In this document: piece after piece, positions 1 through 5,793 of the stretch | Numbering within the stretch: the first letter of the stretch is position 1 | Layout: each line of letters opens with the position of its first letter | Source of the DNA: Bacteroides_E sp964583185 | Lineage (GTDB): Bacteria > Bacteroidota > Bacteroidia > Bacteroidales > Bacteroidaceae | Reading direction: 5' to 3' | Assembly (NCBI GenBank): GCA_964583185.1 | Contig: CAZOVL010000117.1 | Coordinates: forward strand, 1-6,888 | Length of the DNA stretch: 6,888 nt | Program-made: the position numbers and the translations under genes | The notes under the pieces: generated by a model | Database searches by the model: none | Told to the model about the DNA's origin: nothing | What the model saw: only the letters and a program-made list of their open reading frames with translations

Positions 1-81
1 CCCATTTTTTTCTTCTAGTATTATTCTGAAATGAAGTTACATAAAAAAGAATGATGTATTTTAACGATAATGCACTTTCAA

Positions 82-312
82 CTACTTCATAGGATGTGCA
101 TTATTACCCGTTTTATCATATCGTTCTTTTTTGAAAAAGGTGGCAATAGACATAGCAGCTAAGGTCAGAATAACAGAAATGGCCAAGATAGTTAAAAGAA
201 CTTTCCAAATTAAAGTCCAGGAGACAGGATAAATATCCCAAATAGCCAATACACCTAAAGTTCCTCCTGCCAATATCAGCAGTGTGATAAAAAATCCTAT
301 AAAGTATTTCAT
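82..312 (-). CDS. small two-span membrane protein, last visible gene of the five-gene unit
   Basis: I do not recognise the family of this 76-residue protein. It has two hydrophobic stretches, about residues 4-24 and 34-59, separated by a short loop (WDIYPVSW), and ends in a charged tail (FFKKERYDKTGNN) that is probably cytoplasmic by the positive-inside rule. I chose the ATG at 312 (MKYFIGFF). A longer in-frame ATG at 366 would add 18 polar residues and overlap the end of the upstream MORN gene, whereas 312 gives a clean 25-bp gap and puts the first span at the N-terminus. There is no strong Shine-Dalgarno site; the purine-rich AAAACAAAAGAAT precedes the ATG. Same strand and close spacing suggest co-transcription with the MORN, SPFH and zinc-ribbon genes. 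A role as a membrane component of that system is a guess from position only. I see no convincing terminator in the 81 bp after its stop. Confidence 0.72.
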   Translation of the reverse strand: MKYFIGFFITLLILAGGTLGVLAIWDIYPVSWTLIWKVLLTILAISVILTLAAMSIATFFKKERYDKTGNNAHPMK

Positions 313-337
313 ATTCTTTTGTTTTTCATTCCCTTTC

Positions 338-1579
338 TCAAGGAATATCAATAATACCCCATTCATCTTCTATGAGCTTTATGCTAGCTGTTTTTTTATA
401 CGATGGGTTTTTCTTAGTTACTTCTCCTTTCAAATTATACTCCTGAACAACCACAAGATTACCTCTTTCATCTTGTAATCTCAAGTATTTTAATATTCCG
501 TCTCGATCATAAATTCTTTCAGCAATTGTCCTTCCGTCACGATAGATTGCTTCTAGCTGAATACGTCCGGTTGTAGAATGATATTCTTTACCCTTCTCTT
601 TACGACCTTGCTTATACTCTCCTTCAAAATACAAAACTCCTTTCTCATTATAGTTCTTTACTACCCCATTTAATTTCCCATTACTGTAGTTCTCCTCTTT
701 AGACAACCACATTTTAGGTGGAGTACCTCGGAAATAAAGTCGTTTCCCGTGTCGTTCTCCATTTACATATTCAACCGATTCATAAAGAGAACCCAAACTG
801 TATCTTTCAGATAAACCGTTGTATTTTCCATTTACATATTCCGATTTTTCCTTTAATTCACCATTCGGCTGATAATGAACCCATACCCCCGTTTTCTGAT
901 CATCCTTATAAACTCCTTCAATGGCTATTTGTCCATCTTTATACACCTCTTGATAGGCACCATTCAATTTTCCATTGACATAGATTGATTTTGTGGTATA
1001 TCCTTGATTATTCAAATAGGTTGCCTCACCATTCAACACCCCATTTATGTATTGTTTGCTTCCCAGAATTTTACCTTGACTATTATATTCTGCAACCAAT
1101 CCGTTAATCTTCCCGTTTACATAATTAATCTCTCGTTTCAACTGACCATTGTCGTGTAGTGCCACATAATGAATTAGTACCCCTTTGTTATAAGTATAGG
1201 TTTCATTTGAAAGATAAAACGATTGCTCCCCTTCATAAATTCCATTTTTCAAATGATATCGTTCTATTTCCTGATTATTATGGAATACACTTAAACCTCC
1301 ATTGATTTGTCCCTTTGCCAAATCGACCAAAACATATTTTTGATTATGAATAATGATATGATAACGTCCATTTAAAGACTTTCCATTTGCGTCATAAAAC
1401 AAATAGGATTGGTGCAAAGGACTTTTTTCTATTTTAATTTCTAAAAGATTGGGAGCAGCAACCCCCTTCCATTCAGAAGACTTAAATGCCAAGTAGTTTT
1501 CCTGTTCAAAAAGTTGAGCACTTAATCCCAAAGATATACCAAGCAACAACTGTACAATAAGTAGTATTTTCTTCCTCAT
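338..1579 (-). CDS. exported MORN_2 repeat protein (YwqK-like), paralogue A
   Basis: A 413-residue protein with a signal peptide (MRKKILLIVQ and following hydrophobic core, likely cleavage after LSA at residue 21, leaving an N-terminal Gln). No lipobox is seen, so a periplasmic or secreted product is likely. From about residue 88 to 385 it consists of tandem MORN_2-type units of 22-24 residues with the pattern Y-x-NG-K-x-NG-x(4)-Y-x(3)-G; clear copies include YVNGKINGLVAEY, YVNGKLNGAYQEVY and YVNGKYNGLSERY. Such repeats form elongated beta-hairpin stacks, often used for protein or ligand binding; no catalytic residues are evident. Database names for this family often read 'toxin-antitoxin system YwqK family antitoxin', which is not supported here. 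The tail (residues 394-413, core IKLIEDEWGIIDIP) is repeat-free and matches the end of the adjacent paralogue. The start is 10 bp after the upstream stop, with TAAGGAAG overlapping that stop as a possible ribosome site. Exact function is unknown. Confidence 0.9.
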   Translation of the reverse strand: MRKKILLIVQLLLGISLGLSAQLFEQENYLAFKSSEWKGVAAPNLLEIKIEKSPLHQSYLFYDANGKSLNGRYHIIIHNQKYVLVDLAKGQINGGLSVFHNNQEIERYHLKNGIYEGEQSFYLSNETYTYNKGVLIHYVALHDNGQLKREINYVNGKINGLVAEYNSQGKILGSKQYINGVLNGEATYLNNQGYTTKSIYVNGKLNGAYQEVYKDGQIAIEGVYKDDQKTGVWVHYQPNGELKEKSEYVNGKYNGLSERYSLGSLYESVEYVNGERHGKRLYFRGTPPKMWLSKEENYSNGKLNGVVKNYNEKGVLYFEGEYKQGRKEKGKEYHSTTGRIQLEAIYRDGRTIAERIYDRDGILKYLRLQDERGNLVVVQEYNLKGEVTKKNPSYKKTASIKLIEDEWGIIDIP

Positions 1580-1589
1580 CCCTACTTCC

Positions 1590-2786
1590 TTAATAGTTCA
1601 CATCAATAATACCAAAGTCATCTTCCACCAATCGGACATTCTCGTGTTTCCTATATTTCTCGTTCGTATAAACGGCTTTTCCTGAGGTGTCAAACCTGCG
1701 AACATCAACCAATCTACCCGATTCATCCATCATTCTCAGAATAACGAGTTGGCCGTTACGATATTGTTTTTCAGAAATTATACTCCCCTCTTTGTAAAGA
1801 CAATCACACCATATAACACCCTCATTATAAGCTTTATACTCACCATCCAATCTACCGTTTTTATAGGTTGCATCTAACTTTAAGCGATGAGGATTTTCTT
1901 CGTATTCTTGTACTTTTCCATCCTCTTTTCCTTTTTTATATTCTCTATACGATGCCATGTTTTCACCTATATAATAGGTAATAGAAACCCCTTCCAGTTC
2001 TCCTTTCTCATAATGTGTGATATGCTGTAAAGAACCATCTTCATTATATGTAGTCCATTTACCCCATCGCTCATTCTGACTGTCGTAATGACCTTCTTCT
2101 TTTACTTGGCCATTGGGAAATAAAAGTTGATATTCTCCTTGAAGTATTCCCTCATTGTAGTGTGAAATCTCTTGAAGCCCCTCTCTAGTCCGTGTCATTG
2201 ACTTACCGTGTAACTGACCGTGTTGGTAGTTGGATTCTTTGGTAATCTCTCCATTGGAGTCATAAAGAATAAATGAACCATGTCTTAATCCAAATTCATC
2301 GAAAAAGCTCTTCTCTTTTAGTTGCCCAGTCTTATGATATACCAATGTTTGCTGTAAAATGCCGTTCTTATAATTTGCAACAGATTGTTCCTCTCCATCT
2401 TCAAAATATACATATCTTTTTCCTTCAAGAAGCCCTCTGTCATAGGTCATTTTTCTAGAAAGATAATTGTCTGCATACAACAAATATTCTCCGTGTAGCA
2501 ATCCTTTTTCAAACTTTGCGATGCCGTAAAGACGTTCACTTCCTCCTAAAAAAACATAATAAGTACCACTTAAGTAACTTTGCTTATCGGCATCCATATA
2601 TACCTGAACTCCATTACCCAAAGATATCTGCCGAACTTGGGTCATTTCCGAGTCGGGTTGATTGTTCTTCATTCTGTACCCTTTATAGATTCCATCTTTC
2701 ACCGCAACACTTCCATCGTATTGAGAGAATAATGAAACCCACGTACAAAACAAGCAGATATATACCAACAGAAACCGTTTATACAT
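1590..2786 (-). CDS. exported MORN_2 repeat protein (YwqK-like), paralogue B
   Basis: A 398-residue protein with an N-terminal signal peptide (MYKRFLLVYICLFC and on, likely cleavage after LFS at residue 21). Cys11 and Cys14 lie in the hydrophobic core but not in a lipobox. Residues from about 85 to 370 form MORN_2-like units that are more divergent than in the next gene (for example YDRGLLEGKRYVYF, YQHGQLHGKSM, YEKGELEGVSITYY). The protein ends in VRLVEDDFGIIDVNY, which corresponds position for position to the end of the downstream paralogue. Similar length, signal peptide, repeat content and tail point to an old tandem duplication. A single mature-region pair, CDC at residues 327-329 (Cys327 and Cys329), stands out. 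The ATG lies 11 bp after the SPFH stop, with no Shine-Dalgarno site, which is usual in Bacteroidota. Its role is unknown; a periplasmic scaffold or binding protein of the operon's system is the most I would infer. Confidence 0.9.
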   Translation of the reverse strand: MYKRFLLVYICLFCTWVSLFSQYDGSVAVKDGIYKGYRMKNNQPDSEMTQVRQISLGNGVQVYMDADKQSYLSGTYYVFLGGSERLYGIAKFEKGLLHGEYLLYADNYLSRKMTYDRGLLEGKRYVYFEDGEEQSVANYKNGILQQTLVYHKTGQLKEKSFFDEFGLRHGSFILYDSNGEITKESNYQHGQLHGKSMTRTREGLQEISHYNEGILQGEYQLLFPNGQVKEEGHYDSQNERWGKWTTYNEDGSLQHITHYEKGELEGVSITYYIGENMASYREYKKGKEDGKVQEYEENPHRLKLDATYKNGRLDGEYKAYNEGVIWCDCLYKEGSIISEKQYRNGQLVILRMMDESGRLVDVRRFDTSGKAVYTNEKYRKHENVRLVEDDFGIIDVNY

Positions 2787-2797
2787 AGAATAGAAAA

Positions 2798-3805
2798 TTA
2801 TATGCGTGATAAGATTTCCTTCTTTTTAGTGTCGAACTCTTCTTGAGTTATAATTTGCTCATCCAATAAAGCTTTCAGTTTTCTTAATTGCAGCACAGGG
2901 TCGTCATTTTCCAAGCTCTCATTCAATAGATCCTCTTTTTGTTGCATTAACGATTTACTCAATTCAAACCCTGCACCTACCTGCAAACCGGCACCGGCCA
3001 GTCCACCCTCATTACGTGCAGCATCTCGCAATGCACGTAATTTTTCCAACTGCACATAATCCAATCCTACCTCAGCAGCTGCCAATGCCTCCGAGGTCAT
3101 TGAAGCTATTTTTTCAAGATGTGCTTGCGTTTTATCATCAAAAGAGGATGACTCAACTTGAAAGTTTGTAAGTGCAAGTCCCAATTCAGCTATAGTATCG
3201 TTGATATTTATTTTTAACTGGCTGGACATCTCCTGCATATGAGCATCTATTTCGTTATATGAATAAGATGATTTGGCAAAGTAAGAGGTTAAGGAGGACT
3301 GAATACGTCCTGTAATGATCTCACGTAAATCTTCTGTAGTAAACAAGTTCTTTGATCCAATGATATTTGTAAAAAGCAATTCTTCATTTGCTATTTTCAC
3401 CGAATAATTGCCATAAGCACCTAGTTGTATTGGAATGTTATACTTTGGATCAATGTATTTTATGGGACTGGGAGTTCCCCACGACTGATTCACCACCTCA
3501 GCTGTTCGAAAGAAATACAAGTGCATTTTATGCTCACTCTCAAACGACTGCCTTAATTTTAATAAGTTGGTAATGAACGGATGATTATCCGACTCAATGA
3601 AGTAAGTACCCGATTCAGTAAGAACATCTTGTACCTTTCCGTCATAAACCAATATGCATCCTTGTCCGGGAGAAACAATCAGCTTACTTGCATTTTTTAT
3701 TTCACTCGTTGGGGTTTGTATTTTATAAAACAGAAAATTGGGTTGCTGATCTTTCCATTCTACGACAATACTTAACTGTTTTCTAAAAAATGATTTAAAT
3801 CCCAT
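2798..3805 (-). CDS. YdjI-type SPFH/Band-7 domain protein with C-terminal SHOCT domain
   Basis: A 335-residue protein. The N-terminus (MGFKSFF, VVEW, FLFYK, SKLIVSPGQGCILVYDGKV) closely follows the Bacillus subtilis YdjI family (SPFH/Band_7_1, also labelled 'virion core protein'). The SPFH domain covers about residues 20-230, with the WGTP-PI-Y-DPKYNIPIQLGAYGNYSVKI segment typical of the family. A helical, Ala-rich stretch (about 225-265) and a Gly-rich linker (GGLAGAGLQVGAGF, 267-280) lead to a SHOCT-like hairpin at 302-333 (DDPVLQLRKLKALLDEQ, ITQEEFDTKKKEIL). There is no signal peptide or membrane span, so a cytosolic, membrane-associated oligomer is expected. Family knowledge: YdjI helps attach a PspA-type system to the membrane in B. 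subtilis together with membrane partners encoded beside it. The upstream gene here encodes a zinc-ribbon membrane protein, a similar pairing. The gap to that gene is 42 bp. Involvement in envelope stress is inference; no PspA gene lies in the window. Confidence 0.9.
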   Translation of the reverse strand: MGFKSFFRKQLSIVVEWKDQQPNFLFYKIQTPTSEIKNASKLIVSPGQGCILVYDGKVQDVLTESGTYFIESDNHPFITNLLKLRQSFESEHKMHLYFFRTAEVVNQSWGTPSPIKYIDPKYNIPIQLGAYGNYSVKIANEELLFTNIIGSKNLFTTEDLREIITGRIQSSLTSYFAKSSYSYNEIDAHMQEMSSQLKININDTIAELGLALTNFQVESSSFDDKTQAHLEKIASMTSEALAAAEVGLDYVQLEKLRALRDAARNEGGLAGAGLQVGAGFELSKSLMQQKEDLLNESLENDDPVLQLRKLKALLDEQIITQEEFDTKKKEILSRI

Positions 3806-3847
3806 AACTATTGAGTTAAGTTTATACTATTCATACCTCTTATTACC

Positions 3848-5104
3848 TTATTGCAGTTTGTATTCTTTCTTATTTCCATCTCTTTGAACGGCAAAGATTA
3901 AATCTTCGTTCATTTGCAGATAATAAGTAGAGTCTGTTTTAATTACACTTTTACATTTCATCTCTTTAGGGAAAGAAACTTTCCAAACCGTTGAACCTTG
4001 AGTAGTCAAAAGTTCAACCTCTTGAGGTGCCTCTTTTGCCAATGTAGGACGATAGGTTATTACTATCTCTGTACTGTCTGAATAGACTACCTCAGGGAAA
4101 AAACTAATCCGATCTTCCGTTACCGGCTCAATAGAAACAACCCGATAGGCCGCTTTGTTCTTTACATACCAATCAGTCAGCTGAGTCATCTGATTTTCCG
4201 GCCCCCCATTATTATATTTATATGTAATCTGCATCAACTGAGCTACATTACTGGATGCTTTGCTTTCTTTGTTATGGAACAAATAAATGGTACGTAGCTT
4301 GGCATCTTCCGCTACGAGATCCATTCCTTGTGAAGATATATGATTAAAAGCATTATAGGTATAAAGCTGATCAATGGTTGGAAAATAATAGAAAGCCTTA
4401 CCTAAGTTAGTGGTAAGAATTAAACCATCTCCCTTTTGACTTTCAACAAATCGAATGGTTGAGAATCCTGAGTTTAATGCAGGTTTAGCCTGACTAATTG
4501 CACTGGAAACATCTTTTATTTCACACTTAACCGCATCTACTTCCCATAGGCTTCTGTTATCAATAATGTAATAGTGTTTCCCGTTACTATAGAAAAACCG
4601 ATGCTCTATTTGACTGTAATTATTTTCAGACACTCTCTTTTCACTGATTATTTTATCATTTATAAAGTCATAAAAAACGGCATAAATCCCTTCATTTTCC
4701 TTATCCGCTTGGTGTTTGTTACGCGACTGCAAGTAGAAAACAATCGGTTTATCTTGAGTAGTCAAAAGTTGTACATCAACCCATTCTTTTATTTCATTCA
4801 CAGCAGTAGCATACACTTTACGAGGTTTAGTAATCTGCTTTACTGTGGAAGTACAAAGTTGAAGCATAAAAACAAAGAAGAGAAAAGAAAACACCCCTAT
4901 AATTATAAAAGCGATGGTTTTTCTTTGAATGGGACGATGTGACTCGTTGTTTTGATAAGAGTGTTTAACATTTATATTGATATCATCGTTATCTAAAAAG
5001 AACTCCGTTCCACATTTGTCGCAACGATAATGATCTGTCCCAATAGATTGTGGTTTAGTGTTCCCACAATGAGGGCATTTGATGACTTTAATTTGTTTCG
5101 CCAT
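3848..5104 (-). CDS. zinc-ribbon membrane protein with large extracytoplasmic domain
   Basis: A 418-residue protein, first gene of the operon. Residues 7-37 form a zinc ribbon of TFIIB-like type, with Cys10-x2-Cys13 (KCPHCG) and Cys28-x2-Cys31 (RCDKCG) as the four likely metal ligands. A polar linker follows, then one hydrophobic span at about 62-84 preceded by Arg/Lys (RKTIAFIIIG), which predicts a cytoplasmic ribbon and an exported C-terminal region of about 330 residues. That region is rich in short beta-strand-like segments (FYSNGKHYYIIDN, LWEVD, DGLILTTNLGKAFYY), suggestive of a beta-propeller-like sensor or binding domain, but I do not recognise it. LLTTQ occurs at both its beginning (113-117) and near its end (365-369). 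The only candidate promoter lies about 45 bp upstream of the ATG. Pairing of a zinc-ribbon membrane protein with a YdjI-type SPFH protein resembles the B. subtilis ydj locus. A transmembrane link between periplasm and the SPFH oligomer is inferred. Confidence 0.87.
   Translation of the reverse strand: MAKQIKVIKCPHCGNTKPQSIGTDHYRCDKCGTEFFLDNDDININVKHSYQNNESHRPIQRKTIAFIIIGVFSFLFFVFMLQLCTSTVKQITKPRKVYATAVNEIKEWVDVQLLTTQDKPIVFYLQSRNKHQADKENEGIYAVFYDFINDKIISEKRVSENNYSQIEHRFFYSNGKHYYIIDNRSLWEVDAVKCEIKDVSSAISQAKPALNSGFSTIRFVESQKGDGLILTTNLGKAFYYFPTIDQLYTYNAFNHISSQGMDLVAEDAKLRTIYLFHNKESKASSNVAQLMQITYKYNNGGPENQMTQLTDWYVKNKAAYRVVSIEPVTEDRISFFPEVVYSDSTEIVITYRPTLAKEAPQEVELLTTQGSTVWKVSFPKEMKCKSVIKTDSTYYLQMNEDLIFAVQRDGNKKEYKLQ
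3997..4014. repeat. 18-bp direct repeat, copy 1, within the zinc-ribbon gene
   Basis: The plus-strand sequence cttgagtagtcaaaagtt occurs here and again, identically, at 4753-4770, 756 bp (252 codons) away and in the same reading register. Both copies encode LLTTQ. It is either an internal repeat of the extracytoplasmic domain preserved at DNA level, or chance use of the same codons. Confidence 0.75.
4753..4770. repeat. 18-bp direct repeat, copy 2, within the zinc-ribbon gene
   Basis: Second perfect copy of the sequence at 3997-4014, encoding residues 113-117 (LLTTQ) just after the membrane span and linker. The protein context is similar as well: DVQLLTTQDKPIVFYL here against EVELLTTQGSTVWKVS near the C-terminus. 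Confidence 0.75.
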
Positions 5105-5150
5105 TTAATTTACAATAACTTGAAATATACATTCTATAGTGGTTTCTACA

Positions 5151-5158
5151 CAAAATTA
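5151..5158 (-). promoter_or_regulatory. candidate Bacteroides-type -7 promoter element for the five-gene operon
   Basis: Read on the minus strand the sequence is TAATTTTG, a perfect match to the Bacteroidota primary-sigma -7 consensus TAnnTTTG. It lies 46 bp upstream of the ATG at 5104, so transcription would start at about 5145 with a leader of roughly 40 nt. The matching -33 element (TTTG, 19-21 nt upstream) is poor: the best candidate is TTTA at 5185-5182 with a 23-nt spacer. The call rests on the -7 match and position alone. Confidence 0.45.
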
Positions 5159-5268
5159 GAGAATATTTAATCACTTCCGTCTAAATCAGCAATGAAAAAT
5201 CTATAGAAATCAGACTACTCATTTAATTTATTATTCTTATTTACAAACAATACATTTTAGATAAATGT

Positions 5269-5295
5269 TTTAATTAGTGAGCATCACTAATTAAA
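5269..5295. promoter_or_regulatory. perfect palindrome, 12-bp arms around a 3-bp centre; possible operator
   Basis: The left arm TTTAATTAGTGA (5269-5280) and right arm TCACTAATTAAA (5284-5295) are exact reverse complements around GCA. Neither strand has a T-tract after the second arm and no gene end is near, so an intrinsic terminator is unlikely. The site lies between divergent genes, about 110 bp upstream of the operon's -7 candidate and about 165 bp before the ATG of the plus-strand gene. This suits an operator for a dimeric regulator, although its sequence matches no operator I can name and no regulator gene is visible in the window. A cruciform-forming or processing site is the alternative. 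Confidence 0.5.
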
Positions 5296-5460
5296 TGCAG
5301 TAAAAGTATTCAACAAACAGATACTCTAAAAACTCAAAGTCAGGACAAGCAAGTAAAAAAACGCTTTTATACCATAAAAAACAGGATTAAACAGCGTATA
5401 TTTTCCGGTAAAATAGCTATATTTAGTATAGGATAAATCGCACATTTAACTAACATCATT

Positions 5461-5712
5461 ATGAAAGCTAAAGTATGGAGTAAAAATTTTATTGGGATGT
5501 ATCTTTTGGTAATTGCGAATATTATCTTCTTTTTATTCGCCTATTCAACTGCTTGGATAGAGTTTGTAACCAAATGGGTGCTAATTGCCAGTTTCGTTTT
5601 ATTTATTGTGGCACGAATCATTAAATTGGGACGACTTGAAACCACCCTTGTTATATTAGCAAACGGATTGACACTTATTCTGAATTTTCTATCCTATCTA
5701 AAAATTTTGTAA
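5461..5712 (+). CDS. small multi-span membrane protein
   Basis: An 83-residue protein of unknown family, the only plus-strand gene in the window. Three hydrophobic segments are visible, about residues 11-28, 33-54 and 60-80, connected by very short loops (AYSTAW, IIKLGR), with a basic N-terminus (MKAKVWSKN). There are no cysteines, histidines or obvious catalytic residues. I use the ATG at 5461 because an in-frame TAA lies upstream at 5434-5436 and no other ATG falls between. There is no Shine-Dalgarno site, only the AT-rich CTAACATCATT. It is divergent from the zinc-ribbon operon across 356 bp and convergent with the fimbrillin-like gene across 81 bp, so it is probably transcribed alone. The composition and codon-level reading look like a genuine small integral membrane protein rather than a shadow frame, because no overlapping gene exists on the other strand. 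Confidence 0.75.
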   Translation: MKAKVWSKNFIGMYLLVIANIIFFLFAYSTAWIEFVTKWVLIASFVLFIVARIIKLGRLETTLVILANGLTLILNFLSYLKIL

Positions 5713-5793
5713 AAGATACTCCACTTACTAGTACGAAAAACGGCTCATTGGTGAGTGTTCATACCAGTGACTTCCTTGCTACTACAGTATATA

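Larger units (their letters stand above)
5105..5460. other. 356-bp divergent intergenic region
   Basis: This AT-rich region separates the minus-strand operon from the plus-strand 83-residue gene. I find no supported gene in it: the reading frames are short and interrupted (the longest noticed is a 30-codon minus-strand frame starting near 5459, without family features). It holds a promoter candidate for the operon close to its left end and a perfect palindrome near the middle. No tRNA, recognisable riboswitch or uridine-rich terminator is seen. It is much longer than the 10-42 bp gaps inside the operon, so regulation of both flanking genes is most likely concentrated here. Confidence 0.7.

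Noticed and set aside
1..5. Possible start codon (ATGGG on the minus strand) of a further downstream gene, preceded by purine-rich AGAAGAAAAAA
   Set aside because: Only five bases are visible, so no coding evidence exists. The operon may continue to the left, but this cannot be supported.
313..366. Longer start (ATG at 366) for the small two-span membrane protein
   Set aside because: It would add 18 polar residues (MNGVLLIFLEKG and on) encoded by the end of the MORN gene in another frame and would overlap that gene by 29 bp. The ATG at 312 gives normal spacing and an N-terminal membrane span.
3806..3847. Eight-codon leader frame (MNSINLTQ) between the zinc-ribbon and SPFH genes
   Set aside because: The AGAGG before its ATG is only one base away, too close to act as a ribosome site, and no attenuator hairpins are seen.
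5269..5295. Reading the palindrome as a rho-independent terminator or an invertible-promoter repeat
   Set aside because: Neither strand has a T-tract after it, and no second copy flanks a promoter-sized segment nearby, as phase-variable inversion would require.
5418..5425. TATATTTA as a -7 element for the plus-strand 83-residue gene
   Set aside because: It misses the final G of TAnnTTTG and no TTTG lies 19-21 nt upstream. TATATTTT at 5397-5404 has the same faults.
5368..5459. Thirty-codon minus-strand frame in the intergenic region (MMLVKCAIYP and on)
   Set aside because: It has no ribosome site, no family features and overlaps the presumed promoter of the plus-strand gene; chance explains it.
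5736..5762. Terminator between the convergent genes (CTCA, loop, TGAG, with GTTTTT on the minus strand)
   Set aside because: The stem is only four base pairs, too weak to call an intrinsic terminator. It may still be where both transcripts end.
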